From an uncultured Polaribacter sp. (GTDB taxonomy: Bacteria > Bacteroidota > Bacteroidia > Flavobacteriales > Flavobacteriaceae), in assembly GCA_947497755.1 (NCBI GenBank), contig CANMHT010000005.1:62001-126000 (forward strand): 64,000 bases of DNA. The letters run 5' to 3'. The position numbers and the translations under genes were made by a program. The first letter of the stretch is position 1, and each line of letters begins with the position of its first letter. Below, piece by piece: positions 51,529 through 61,259 of this stretch. Under the pieces are notes generated by a model. The model ran no database searches. It was not told the DNA's origin and was given only the letters and a program-made list of their open reading frames with translations.

Positions 51529-52437
51529 ATGAAGGACGAATATACAGATGAAACATTTTTATCTCGTTGGTTAAATAATGATTTAACTAATGAAGAGTTG
51601 ATTTCTTTTCAAAAAACAAAAGAATATAAAGAGTATCAAAAAATAATTGAAGCAACACAAAATTTTGAAGCTCCAATATTTAATAAACAGGCTGTTTTAG
51701 AAAAAATCAATTCAAAAACCACAGATAAAAAAGTAAGAAAACTGATTCCGAATTGGATGTATGCAGCTGCAGCATCTATTGCTTTATTAATAAGTACAGT
51801 ATATTATTTAACAGGAACAAGTAAAACATTTACAACTTCATTTGGTGAGCAAATGGCCTTAGTATTACCTGATGGATCTGAAGTATTGTTAAACTCTAAA
51901 TCAACTTTGAGCTATAAGAAAAGTGATTGGTTTGATGGAAATAGAACTTTAGAATTACAAGGAGAAGGGTATTTTAAGGTAAAAAAAGGATCTAAATTTA
52001 CTGTAGAATCAAACAATGGAAATGTAAGTGTTTTAGGAACTCAATTTAATGTAAAAACCAACCCTTCTTACTTTGAAGTTTTATGTTATGAAGGTAAAGT
52101 AGCTGTTGAAAACAAAGAAGAAAGAGCAATTTTAACCAAAGGATTATCTTTTAGAAAAATTGAAAATAAAGCTTCAGAAAAAGGGACATTCTTACAGACT
52201 AAACCTAATTGGTTAGACGGAGAAAGTAGCTTTAATAATACTCCATTAAAATATGTATTAAACGAAGTTGAAAAACAATATAATGTAACTATTTCTAAAA
52301 GTTCAATTGATTTAACTACTTTATATACAGGAACTTTTACAAATAAAAACTTACATTTAGCTTTAGAAACGATTTGTACTCCTTTATCAATTGATTTTAC
52401 TGTAACTAACAATAAGGTAGTACTTTCTAAAAAATAA
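51529..52437 (+). CDS. FecR-family anti-sigma factor
   Basis: A 302-residue inner-membrane anti-sigma protein. A cytoplasmic N-terminus (about 1-80) is followed by one membrane helix (MYAAAASIALLISTVYYL, about 77-94), then the periplasmic FecR domain (FTTSFGEQMALVLPDGSEVLLNSKSTLSYKK; GEGYFKVKKGSKFTVESNNGNVSVLGTQFNV) and a C-terminal DUF4974-like part. It receives the signal from the receptor encoded downstream and controls the sigma factor encoded upstream. Confidence 0.93.
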   Translation: MKDEYTDETFLSRWLNNDLTNEELISFQKTKEYKEYQKIIEATQNFEAPIFNKQAVLEKINSKTTDKKVRKLIPNWMYAAAASIALLISTVYYLTGTSKTFTTSFGEQMALVLPDGSEVLLNSKSTLSYKKSDWFDGNRTLELQGEGYFKVKKGSKFTVESNNGNVSVLGTQFNVKTNPSYFEVLCYEGKVAVENKEERAILTKGLSFRKIENKASEKGTFLQTKPNWLDGESSFNNTPLKYVLNEVEKQYNVTISKSSIDLTTLYTGTFTNKNLHLALETICTPLSIDFTVTNNKVVLSKK

Positions 52438-52439
52438 GA

Positions 52440-55046
52440 ATGCTTAAAAAAATCATTTTTTCTTTTAGTTTTTGTCTTTTTGTGTTTACCAGTTTTTCCC
52501 AAAAGAATACACAAAAAGTAGCGCTAAAATCAATTTTAATTCAAATTGAAAAAGAATATAATGTAAAGTTTTCTTTTCATTCTGATTTGATAAAAGATAA
52601 GCTTTGTAGCCCTTTTAAAAAAGGAATAACTTTAGCAGAACATTTAAAGAAATTAAGCAAAGAAACCTTTTTAGACTTTAATAAAATAGATACCAGATAT
52701 ATTGTTATCAAAGAAAAAGAAATCCGTAAAAATCTTCATATTTGTGGGCAATTAATCAATGCAAAGAATAATGAGTTTGCTGCTTTTTCTTCAATAATGA
52801 TTAAGGGAACTTCACGTGGAACAATGGCAGATGAAGAAGGTAGGTTCAGTTTAAAAAATGTGACTTCTAATCAAATAATTGAAATACAAAGTATTGGATT
52901 TAAAACGGTTAGTTTTCCTGTATATGCATTTTTAGAAACTGATTGCTTTACAATAAAACTAAGAGAAGAAAGCATTGAGCTTGAAGAGGTACTTATTAGT
53001 GATTATATTACGCAAGGAATCTCTAAAAAACAAAATGGAGCCATAGAAGTAGCTCCAAAAAAACTCGGAATTTTACCAGGATTGATTGAGCCAGATGTTT
53101 TGTTGAGTTTACAGTTATTACCTGGAATACAAAGTCCGTCAGAAACAGCTTCTGGATTGCAAATTAGAGGAAGCTCTCCAGATCAAAATTTGGTGTTGTT
53201 TGATGGAATAAAAATGTATCAAAGCGGACATTTTTTTGGATTAATATCTTCTTTTAATCCTTATGTTACAAAGAGTATTAGTTTGTTTAGAAATGGTACG
53301 AGCTCAAAATTTGGAGATAGAATTGGTGGTGTTTTAGATATTAGTTCTGGAGAAGATATTCCGCCTTTTGAAGCTGGTTTTGGAATCAATCTAACTCATG
53401 CAGATGCATTTGTAAAAACCCCTTTATTAAATAACAAAGCAGGACTGGTTTTTTCGGCAAGAAGATCAATTACAGATTGGATTGAAACGATTACGTATAA
53501 AAAGTTTTCTGAAAGTGTATTTCAAAACACGAGAATTTTAGACAATGTTTTAAATAACTCTAATCGATTGTCTAATGTAAATAATGACTTTTATTTTAAA
53601 GATTATAATGTAAAGTTTGTAGTAGATTTAAATTCAAAGAATAGCATTTCAATTAGTAATTTGTACAATAAGAATCAATTGAATTTTTCATCAGAAAGTC
53701 AACGATTTAGAGAAAAATCTCTGGATGATTTATCGTATAAAAATACTGGAAGCAGAATACATTGGAAGCATAAAACCAATGCAAAAATTTCTCAAAATAT
53801 CGATTTCCATACGTCTCAATATACCTTTGATTATTTTGGAACAAGAGATCAAACCAGAAACAATCCTACAAATAATGTGAACAGAGAGTTTGAAATAAAA
53901 AACGATGTAGATGACTACGGAATCAACTATGATATAGCTTATAATTTAAATAACAACTTTCAAATAAATGGCGGGTATCAGTTTTCTAAAACAAAGGTGG
54001 TTTATGTATACAAAACCAATTTTAATACTTCTAATAATCCATTATTAGATAATGAAAACTCAAGCAATACAACTCATGCTTTATTCTCTGAATTGACCTA
54101 TAAAAACACCAATTCTTTTTTAAGTGCAGGACTTAGAATAAATAAATTTTCTTCTGCAAAAGATTGGTTTTTAGAGCCAAGACTTTTTGCTTCAACAAAA
54201 ATTGGAAATCATTTTACTTTAAAATTATCTGGAGAAATAAAGAATCAAGCGGTAAGTCAGGTTATTGAATTTAGAAATAATGGTATTGGTTTAGAAAATA
54301 ATATTTGGGCTATCGCGAATAGAGAAATTCCAATTTTAAATAGTAAACAACTGGCTTTAGGTTTTTTATATCAGAAAAATGGATGGAATTTTGATGTAGA
54401 TTTTTATAAAAAAAAGGTGAAAGGACTAACCTTAATGACAGATGATATTGCTAACAACTCTCCGAATAATAGAGTTCCTTTTTATATTTCTGGAGAGAGT
54501 ACCATTACGGGTATTGACTTTTTATTAAAGAAACGATTTGGAAATTATAGAACTTGGGTTAGTTACTCTTATACAAATACTAAACAGCAATTTAAAGAGC
54601 TAAATAACGGTGATAATTTTAACGGAATTAATTCGATTCCACATTCTTTAACTTGGTCTCATACCTTAAAAATAAATAGCTTAGAACTGTCTTTAGGATA
54701 TATTATTAGATCTGGAATTCCCTATACAGAAGCCAAAGGAACTTATACTGATAGTAATAATAGATTAAGGGTTTTGTATGATAGCGTAAATGCTAAAAGT
54801 TTACCTAATTATCAAAAAGTAGATTTCTCATCAACTTATACATTTTACTTTTCTAAACAGCAAAAAATCCAAGGAAAACTAGGTGTATCTTTTCTAAATG
54901 TCTTTGATAAAAAGAATATTTTAGATAGAACTTACGAATTAAAATTTGTGAACTCACCAGGGAATATAGAAGAACAGAAGTTGGTAAAAACAGATCAATT
55001 GTCTTTAGGTTTTACGCCAAATGTAGTGTTTAGAGTACGTTTTTAG
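52440..55046 (+). CDS. TonB-dependent receptor with N-terminal STN signalling domain
   Basis: An 868-residue outer-membrane receptor: signal peptide (about 1-20), STN-like domain (VALKSILIQIEKEYNVKFSFHSD), CarboxypepD_reg-like domain (about 95-180, CGQLINAKNNEF, ISIGFK-type), plug with GIQSPSETASGLQIRGSSPDQNLVLFDG, and a barrel of over 500 residues. The STN domain normally contacts the FecR anti-sigma factor encoded just upstream, so ligand binding would switch on the sigma factor. The ligand is unknown. An ATG starts two bases after the anti-sigma stop. Confidence 0.92.
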   Translation: MLKKIIFSFSFCLFVFTSFSQKNTQKVALKSILIQIEKEYNVKFSFHSDLIKDKLCSPFKKGITLAEHLKKLSKETFLDFNKIDTRYIVIKEKEIRKNLHICGQLINAKNNEFAAFSSIMIKGTSRGTMADEEGRFSLKNVTSNQIIEIQSIGFKTVSFPVYAFLETDCFTIKLREESIELEEVLISDYITQGISKKQNGAIEVAPKKLGILPGLIEPDVLLSLQLLPGIQSPSETASGLQIRGSSPDQNLVLFDGIKMYQSGHFFGLISSFNPYVTKSISLFRNGTSSKFGDRIGGVLDISSGEDIPPFEAGFGINLTHADAFVKTPLLNNKAGLVFSARRSITDWIETITYKKFSESVFQNTRILDNVLNNSNRLSNVNNDFYFKDYNVKFVVDLNSKNSISISNLYNKNQLNFSSESQRFREKSLDDLSYKNTGSRIHWKHKTNAKISQNIDFHTSQYTFDYFGTRDQTRNNPTNNVNREFEIKNDVDDYGINYDIAYNLNNNFQINGGYQFSKTKVVYVYKTNFNTSNNPLLDNENSSNTTHALFSELTYKNTNSFLSAGLRINKFSSAKDWFLEPRLFASTKIGNHFTLKLSGEIKNQAVSQVIEFRNNGIGLENNIWAIANREIPILNSKQLALGFLYQKNGWNFDVDFYKKKVKGLTLMTDDIANNSPNNRVPFYISGESTITGIDFLLKKRFGNYRTWVSYSYTNTKQQFKELNNGDNFNGINSIPHSLTWSHTLKINSLELSLGYIIRSGIPYTEAKGTYTDSNNRLRVLYDSVNAKSLPNYQKVDFSSTYTFYFSKQQKIQGKLGVSFLNVFDKKNILDRTYELKFVNSPGNIEEQKLVKTDQLSLGFTPNVVFRVRF

Positions 55047-55059
55047 TAAGCAATAAAGT

Positions 55060-56208
55060 TTATTTTATAGCTGCTTCTTTTGTATGTAATAATCGAGTTA
55101 GTTTTATAGATAAATCTAATAAAATAACCTTGGCATTACCATTTCTTTCAATATGATACATTGCTGTACTTACTTCATCAGTAATTTCTAAGATATTATT
55201 ACTGTGTACAAAAGGAGCAAACTTTTTTAAATCGAATCCAGCAGTTTCTGTTTCTAAAAACACAATGCTTTCAGAGTTGTAATTTAATAACATGGCTTGT
55301 CTAAAAAACTGTAAACAATATTTTAAAAAACGTTTTTGGGTTTCTCTACCACTTTTTGCTATTTCTTCGCTCCATTCAACTAATTGCTGAATTACAGCAG
55401 CATTTCCTTTGGCTTTAAATGCAGTCCTAATCCAAGTAATAAACCAGGTTTCAAAAATAATATCACTAGAGTCGTGATGCAACGTATGAATTGCTTTATT
55501 AAAGTTTCCTTCTGCCTGATGCGCTACTTTATATGCAGCACTTTCAGAAACTTTTTCTTGTCTCATTAGCGCTTGTGCAATATCTTCTTCAGAAAGTGCA
55601 GGAAAATGTATGGCTTGACAACGAGATTTAATGGTGTTAATTATTTGCTCTTCATCTTCAGTACAAAGAATAAAAATGGTGTTTTCTGGTGGTTCTTCTA
55701 TTAATTTTAGCAGTTTATTTGCAGCAGAAATATTCATTTTTTCTGCCATCCAAATAATCATTACTTTAAAACCACCTTCGTAAGATTTTAGTTTTAGAGA
55801 TTTTACAATACTTTCTGCCTCATCTACACCCATTAAACCTTGTTTGTTTTCTACGCCAATAAATTGTAGCCAATTATATAAGCTTCCATAAGGTTGTTCT
55901 TTGATAAAAGATCTCCAATCTTCTAAAAATAAGTTGCTTATTGGATGTCTTTTTACTTTGTCATTAGAAGTTACAGGAAAGGCAAAATGCATATCTGGAT
56001 GTGCTAATTTTTCACATTTTATTTTACAGCTTTCTTCATCTTTAGAAGTAGTACATAATAAATACTGTGCGTAAGCAATAGCCATTGGTAAAGTTCCAAA
56101 ACCTTCTTTACCTACAAATAATTGTGCGTGTGGAATTCTACCTCTTTCTGCAGTAGATTTAAGGTGATCTTTAATATGATTTTGACCAATAACATCTTTA
56201 AAAAACAT
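55060..56208 (-). CDS. holB: DNA polymerase III clamp-loader subunit delta prime
   Basis: A 382-residue AAA-fold clamp-loader subunit. VIGQNHIKDHLKSTAERGRIPHAQLFVGKEGFGTLPMAIA is the N-terminal region; the Walker A loop is degenerate (GKEGFGT), fitting delta prime rather than the gamma/tau ATPase. Also seen are MNISAANKLLKLIEEPPENTIFILCTE and IKSRCQAIHF, the SRC motif. The Cys pair found in some homologues is partly kept (CTTSKDEESCKIKC). It is single, with a promoter that predicts a leaderless mRNA. Confidence 0.94.
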   Translation of the reverse strand: MFFKDVIGQNHIKDHLKSTAERGRIPHAQLFVGKEGFGTLPMAIAYAQYLLCTTSKDEESCKIKCEKLAHPDMHFAFPVTSNDKVKRHPISNLFLEDWRSFIKEQPYGSLYNWLQFIGVENKQGLMGVDEAESIVKSLKLKSYEGGFKVMIIWMAEKMNISAANKLLKLIEEPPENTIFILCTEDEEQIINTIKSRCQAIHFPALSEEDIAQALMRQEKVSESAAYKVAHQAEGNFNKAIHTLHHDSSDIIFETWFITWIRTAFKAKGNAAVIQQLVEWSEEIAKSGRETQKRFLKYCLQFFRQAMLLNYNSESIVFLETETAGFDLKKFAPFVHSNNILEITDEVSTAMYHIERNGNAKVILLDLSIKLTRLLHTKEAAIK

Positions 56209-56212
56209 GCCA

Positions 56213-56220
56213 CAAATATA
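56213..56220 (-). promoter_or_regulatory. -7 box (TATATTTG) of holB
   Basis: A perfect minus-strand TAnnTTTG box whose predicted start falls at about 56206, at the ATG (56208), so the mRNA may be leaderless. Confidence 0.5.
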
Positions 56221-56294
56221 AACGAAATTATTAGTTCAATTTCTTTAATCTAGAAACTAATAAAAAACTATTTTTGCTAAAAAAATTAATAAAA

Positions 56295-57866
56295 ATGAAA
56301 AAAAGATTATGGTTATTTATTCTGTTAATTGGAATAAGTATACAAGCTCAAGAAAAAGAAATACCTTTTAAAATTGAAAGAAGTAAAGTCTTTAAAGATA
56401 AAGGAAAATGGAATATTGAAACAATTTTAGAAGCAAAAGACAAATCAATATTTACAATAAGAACTCAACTATCAGGTTTATTATCTCCAAAACCAATATA
56501 TTTATTTAATAAGTTTGATAAAGAATACAATAAAACCCTTTCATACAAATACAAGCCAAAGAAGAATCATGTTGTAGCATCAGCAACAGTTACAGAAAAC
56601 AGTTTTTATTTTATAGAATATAAGAAAGATAAAAAAAGAAAAAAGATCATTGCTTATGTTAATGTCTCTCCTCTAAATAAATTTGAGTTTTCTAAAAAAG
56701 AAATCTTCAGTTTAGATGTAGCAAAATTTCCAGGTTTCTTATCTTCTTTTTTCTCAGGATCAAGTATGGATACTAATTTAGATGGTAATTTGTCTTTTTC
56801 TGAAAATGGTAATTACATGGTTTTTAATATTGATTCCTATTCGAAAAAGAAAGAACAACACTCAGTAATTGTTTTAGATAAAAACATGAACGAGCTTTGG
56901 AGAAAAGATATTAAGCTAGATATTAAAGACAATAGGTTTGAGTTAGAAGATATAAAAGTATCAAATACAGGAAACGTTTTTGTTCTAGGAAAAGCTAGAC
57001 CAAATGGATATATAAGGACAAAAAAAGGGAAAAGAAATTATCATTATCAATTGGTAAAAGTAAATGAAAATGAATCTAAAAGTTTAAATTTATCTGTAGA
57101 AAATCATTACGTAGGTTCATTAAATTTAACATTTACAAACACTAATAAAATAGGCTGTTTGGGCTTTTATTCTGATAAAAATGATTATAGATATAAAGGG
57201 ATAGCTTCTTTTTTTATTAACCCTGATAGTTTTGAAATCGAATCAAAAAACTTTTCTTGGTTTACAGATCAGTTTTTAGCAGATAAATATGGAAAAGTAA
57301 AATATAAAGAACTTAGAAATATAGTATTAAGAGATGTATATTATTCAGATAATGGTGATATAACTTTTACAGCAGAAGAATTTTATATAACAGTTGTTTA
57401 TTCAAATAATGGAACATTTGGAGCTGGTGCCCAAAGAACAATTTATAATTTTGATGATATAATGGTTATTAAAACAGATAATTTAGGGAAATTAAAATGG
57501 GCTAGAAATATAAACAAAAGACAAACTTCTGGATTGTATTCAGATCCTTTGCTATCTTTTTCTTCTATTATTAATAATACTGGAGATGTTTTTTTATTTT
57601 TAAATGCTCATAAAAATATGGGAAACATGTCTGGTAATAGAATCAAATTCAGGCAAGGTTGGTTATCTGGAATTACTAAGAAAAACTCTAATATGTATGT
57701 TGTTAAATTAAATGATAAAGGAGATTGGAAGTTTCAGACAATACAGCAAAATAAAAAAGCAACTACTTTAATTAATAGCAGATATATGAACGTTTTAGAG
57801 GATAATAAACTTGTTTTTTATGGTAGTTACAAAAAAAATAAACAATTTATAACACTTACTTTTTAA
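56295..57866 (+). CDS. Secreted protein of unknown function
   Basis: A 523-residue exported protein. The ATG at 56295 gives a signal peptide (MKKRLWLFILLIGISIQAQ); a TTG 21 bases earlier would add seven residues and is rejected. The rest is beta-rich with Lys/Asn-rich strands and no clear repeats or catalytic motif (KLKWARNINKRQTSG and NGDITFTAEEFYITVVY suggest a propeller-like fold). It is followed three bases later by pgk, but that closeness is probably not functional. No family recognised. Confidence 0.7.
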   Translation: MKKRLWLFILLIGISIQAQEKEIPFKIERSKVFKDKGKWNIETILEAKDKSIFTIRTQLSGLLSPKPIYLFNKFDKEYNKTLSYKYKPKKNHVVASATVTENSFYFIEYKKDKKRKKIIAYVNVSPLNKFEFSKKEIFSLDVAKFPGFLSSFFSGSSMDTNLDGNLSFSENGNYMVFNIDSYSKKKEQHSVIVLDKNMNELWRKDIKLDIKDNRFELEDIKVSNTGNVFVLGKARPNGYIRTKKGKRNYHYQLVKVNENESKSLNLSVENHYVGSLNLTFTNTNKIGCLGFYSDKNDYRYKGIASFFINPDSFEIESKNFSWFTDQFLADKYGKVKYKELRNIVLRDVYYSDNGDITFTAEEFYITVVYSNNGTFGAGAQRTIYNFDDIMVIKTDNLGKLKWARNINKRQTSGLYSDPLLSFSSIINNTGDVFLFLNAHKNMGNMSGNRIKFRQGWLSGITKKNSNMYVVKLNDKGDWKFQTIQQNKKATTLINSRYMNVLEDNKLVFYGSYKKNKQFITLTF

Positions 57867-57869
57867 GAT

Positions 57870-59060
57870 ATGCAAACACTAAACGATAGAAACTTTAATA
57901 ATAAAAAAGCATTAATTAGAGTAGACTTTAATGTGCCTTTAAATGAAGATTTTATGGTGACAGATGCTACAAGAATTGAAGCAGCTAAACCAACTATTCA
58001 TAAAATTTTAGAAGACGGAGGTTCGGTGATACTAATGTCTCATTTAGGGAGACCAAAAGGTGTTCAAGATCAATTTTCTTTACGTCATATTGTAAGTAAG
58101 GTTACAGAAATTATAGGTGTTCAAGTAAAATTTGTTAATGATTGTATTGGAGAAGAGGTAGAAAAAGCTGCTGAAGTGTTACAGCCAGGCGAGGTATTAT
58201 TATTAGAAAATTTACGTTTTTATTCAGAAGAAAAACAAGGAGATGTTGCTTTCGCAGAACAATTAGCAAAACTGGGAGATGTATATGTAAATGATGCTTT
58301 TGGTACTGCTCATAGAGCACATGCTTCAACGGCTGTAATTGCACAATTTTTTAAAGGAAATAAATGCTTTGGAAATTTATTAGCAAAAGAAATAGAAAGC
58401 ATTAATAAAGTGCTTAACGATAGCCAAAAACCTGTTACAGCAATATTAGGTGGAGCAAAAGTTTCTTCTAAAATTGGAGTCATTGAAAATATTTTAGACA
58501 AAGTAGATCATATCATTATTGGAGGAGGAATGACCTTTACTTTTGTTAAAGCATTGGGAGGAAATATTGGGAACTCTTTAGTAGAAGAAGATAAGCAAGC
58601 ATTAGCATTAGAGATTTTAGCAAAAGCAAAAGAAAAAAATGTGCAAATTCATTTACCTGTAGATGCTATTGTTGCTGATGATTTTAATAACAATGCGAAT
58701 ACACAAGAAGTAGATACAAACCAGATCCCAGAAGGGTGGATGGGCTTAGATACAGGTTCTAAAACAGCAGAAAGTTTTGCAAAAGTTATTGCAAACTCTA
58801 AAACTATTTTATGGAATGGTCCTTTAGGGGTTTTTGAAATGGAAAGCTTTGCAAAAGGAACTATTGAATTAGGAAATGCCATCGCAACAGCAACAGCTAA
58901 TGGTGCTTTCTCTTTAGTTGGAGGAGGAGATTCTGTAGCAGCAGTAAAGCAGTTTGGTTTTGCTAATAAAGTAAGTTATGTTTCTACCGGAGGAGGAGCT
59001 ATGTTAGAAATGCTAGAAGGAAGAACTTTACCAGGAATTGAAGCCATTTTAAACGATTAA
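57870..59060 (+). CDS. pgk: Phosphoglycerate kinase
   Basis: A 396-residue glycolytic enzyme making ATP and 3-phosphoglycerate from 1,3-bisphosphoglycerate. [10 protein letters not shown] (17-26), [30 protein letters not shown], the hinge [13 protein letters not shown], and the C-terminal [13 protein letters not shown] with [13 protein letters not shown] all match. The ADP-binding part is intact. Followed at once by an aldo/keto reductase gene (2 bases). Confidence 0.97.
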   Translation: MQTLNDRNFNNKKALIRVDFNVPLNEDFMVTDATRIEAAKPTIHKILEDGGSVILMSHLGRPKGVQDQFSLRHIVSKVTEIIGVQVKFVNDCIGEEVEKAAEVLQPGEVLLLENLRFYSEEKQGDVAFAEQLAKLGDVYVNDAFGTAHRAHASTAVIAQFFKGNKCFGNLLAKEIESINKVLNDSQKPVTAILGGAKVSSKIGVIENILDKVDHIIIGGGMTFTFVKALGGNIGNSLVEEDKQALALEILAKAKEKNVQIHLPVDAIVADDFNNNANTQEVDTNQIPEGWMGLDTGSKTAESFAKVIANSKTILWNGPLGVFEMESFAKGTIELGNAIATATANGAFSLVGGGDSVAAVKQFGFANKVSYVSTGGGAMLEMLEGRTLPGIEAILND

Positions 59061-59062
59061 AT

Positions 59063-60103
59063 ATGAAGTATACTAATTTACCAAATTCAGATATAAAAGT
59101 TTCTAAAATATGTTTAGGAACTATGACTTGGGGTAACCAAAACACAGAAGCAGATGGTCATGCGCAAATGGATTTTGCTTTAGAAAGCGGTGTCAATTTT
59201 TTTGATACTGCAGAATTGTATTCCGTACCTGCTACTCCAGAAACGTATGGAGCAACAGAAAAAATTATAGGTTCTTGGTTTAAAAAAACAGGAAATAGAG
59301 ATAAAGTAGTATTGGCTACTAAAATTGCTGGATCTGGAGATTATACTGCTCATATTCGTAAAGATGGATTTAGTAAAAGAGCTTTAAAAGAAGCTTTAGA
59401 AGGAAGTTTAAAACGTTTACAAACCGATTATATAGATTTATATCAATTGCATTGGCCAGAAAGAGGTGTGAATTGTTTTGGTGTAAGAGATTATCCATAT
59501 AAATATGCTCGTAAAGAAGCAGAAAATCACTTAGAGATTTTAGAAACACTTAACGAATTTGTAAAAGAAGGTAAGGTAAAACATGTAGGTTTATCTAATG
59601 AAACTCCTTGGGGAACTATGCAATACTTGCAAACAGCAAAGGAGCGTGACTTACCTAGAATGGCAACCATTCAGAACTCTTACTCTTTAATTCATAGAGC
59701 TTATGAATACGGAATGTCTGAGGTTTCTTTAAGAGAAAATATTGGATTATTAGTGTATTCTCCATTAGCACAAGGTGTTTTATCAGGAAAATATCTTGAT
59801 GGAAATAAACCAGAAGGAGCTAGAGGAACTTTATTTCCACGTTTTATTGCACGTTATATGACAGAAGGTTCTTTGCAAGCAGTGAAAGAATACCAAAAGA
59901 TTGCAGAAAAACACGGTTTAACATTGACGCAATTATCATTGGCTTTTATCAATCAGTTACCATTTGTAACGAGTAATATTATTGGAGCTACCAACTTAAC
60001 ACAGTTAAAAGAAAATATAGAAAGTATTAATATTGAATTGTCTGATGCTATTTTAAGCGAAATAGAAAGCGTTCATAGCAGGATTCCTAATCCTGCTCCA
60101 TAA
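59063..60103 (+). CDS. Aldo/keto reductase (Tas/YghZ-like)
   Basis: A 346-residue NADPH-dependent oxidoreductase with a TIM-barrel fold. The catalytic tetrad is visible as Asp48 (FFDTAELY), Tyr53, Lys87 (ATKIAG) and His130 (LYQLHWPE). The cofactor-binding C-terminal part with GATNLTQLKENIESI is present. E. coli Tas is the closest length and style; the natural substrate is unknown. It is co-directional with pgk and ends at a strong terminator. Confidence 0.92.
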   Translation: MKYTNLPNSDIKVSKICLGTMTWGNQNTEADGHAQMDFALESGVNFFDTAELYSVPATPETYGATEKIIGSWFKKTGNRDKVVLATKIAGSGDYTAHIRKDGFSKRALKEALEGSLKRLQTDYIDLYQLHWPERGVNCFGVRDYPYKYARKEAENHLEILETLNEFVKEGKVKHVGLSNETPWGTMQYLQTAKERDLPRMATIQNSYSLIHRAYEYGMSEVSLRENIGLLVYSPLAQGVLSGKYLDGNKPEGARGTLFPRFIARYMTEGSLQAVKEYQKIAEKHGLTLTQLSLAFINQLPFVTSNIIGATNLTQLKENIESINIELSDAILSEIESVHSRIPNPAP

Positions 60104-60107
60104 AACA

Positions 60108-60142
60108 AAAAAAGCCTCGTAATTTTTACGAGGCTTTTTTAT
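60108..60142. terminator. Bidirectional terminator between aldo/keto reductase and trpS
   Basis: A 15-bp perfect stem (60108-60122 with 60126-60140; core agcctcgtaa/ttacgaggct), 3-base loop, with A-rich and T-rich flanks between convergent genes. Confidence 0.9.
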
Positions 60143-61110
60143 TAATATCCTATTTTTTTACGAACTCTTTGTAGCACTTCTTTTGCTACTTTTCTGGCCT
60201 TTTCAGCTCCAATTGCTAAGGCTTTATCTACTTCGTGTAAATTTTCCATATAATGGTTGTATTTTGCTCTCTCTTCTGCATACTTTGTAATGATTAGCTC
60301 ATACAATGCTTGTTTGGCGTGTCCATAACCATAGTTTCCTCCTTCATAATTCGCTCTCATTGCTGCAATTTGTTCTTCAGTAGCCATTAACTTATACAAG
60401 GCAAAAACATTATCTGTATCAGGGTTTTTTGGCTCTTCTAAAGGAGTACTATCAGTTTTAATTCCCATAATTTGTTTTCTTAACTTTTTGTCTGGTAAGA
60501 AAATATTGATGTAATTATCACGAGATTTACTCATTTTTTGACCATCAGTTCCTGGAATTAGCTTGGTTTCTTCATTAATTTTTGCAACTGGTGGCACCAA
60601 AGTTTCTCCAACAACATTATTTAATCTGTTGGCAACATCTCTGGTCATTTCTAAATGCTGTAACTGATCTTTACCTACAGGAACTACTTCTGCGTCATAT
60701 AATAAAATATCTGCTGCCATTAACATTGGATAGGTAAATAACCCACTGTTTACATCAGATAAACGATCTGCTTTATCTTTAAAACTATGTGCTAATGTTA
60801 ATCTTTGGTATGGAAAGAAACAGCTTAAATACCAACTTAACTCAGTAACTTCTGGAATATCACTTTGTCTGTAAAAAATGGTAGAATTAATATCTAAACC
60901 ACAAGCTAGCCAAGTAGCAGCCACACTATACGTATTTTCTCTTAGTACAGTTGCATCTTTAATTTGTGTTAACGAATGCATATCTGCAATAAATAAAAAA
61001 GTTTCTTCTTTAGATGTTTTAGACAATTCTATTGCTGGTAAAATAGCTCCTAACAAATTCCCTAAATGTGGTGTTCCAGTACTTTGTACTCCTGTTAAAA
61101 TTCTAGACAT
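60142..61110 (-). CDS. trpS: Tryptophan-tRNA ligase
   Basis: A 322-residue class I synthetase charging tRNA-Trp. The HIGH-type motif is TGTPHLGN (11-18) and the KMSKS motif is GQKMSKSRDNYI; ADMHSLTQIKD is also typical. Length and domains fit a bacterial TrpRS. Monocistronic, convergent with the reductase. Confidence 0.97.
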   Translation of the reverse strand: MSRILTGVQSTGTPHLGNLLGAILPAIELSKTSKEETFLFIADMHSLTQIKDATVLRENTYSVAATWLACGLDINSTIFYRQSDIPEVTELSWYLSCFFPYQRLTLAHSFKDKADRLSDVNSGLFTYPMLMAADILLYDAEVVPVGKDQLQHLEMTRDVANRLNNVVGETLVPPVAKINEETKLIPGTDGQKMSKSRDNYINIFLPDKKLRKQIMGIKTDSTPLEEPKNPDTDNVFALYKLMATEEQIAAMRANYEGGNYGYGHAKQALYELIITKYAEERAKYNHYMENLHEVDKALAIGAEKARKVAKEVLQRVRKKIGY

Positions 61111-61245
61111 TTATTCCTGTTTAAATCAGTTTTTAATTTCGGAGAAATACCTTAAAAAAAGATTTTCTAATAGTTTCCCGAAGTTTATAATTTGAAAGCA
61201 AAAATACAGTTTTAATAGGGAAAACCTAATAAGAATATAAATTAC

Positions 61246-61253
61246 TACTTTTG
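61246..61253 (+). promoter_or_regulatory. -7 box (TACTTTTG) of plsC
   Basis: Matches TAnnTTTG and ends six bases before the ATG at 61260, predicting a leaderless or nearly leaderless mRNA; the TTG at 61251 is part of this box, not a start codon. Confidence 0.5.
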
Positions 61254-61259
61254 GAAACT

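Noticed and set aside
52808..52823. parS-like sequence with CACGTG inside the TonB receptor gene
   Set aside because: Only the right half fits parS; the left arm has two mismatches in core positions, and it lies in a coding sequence.
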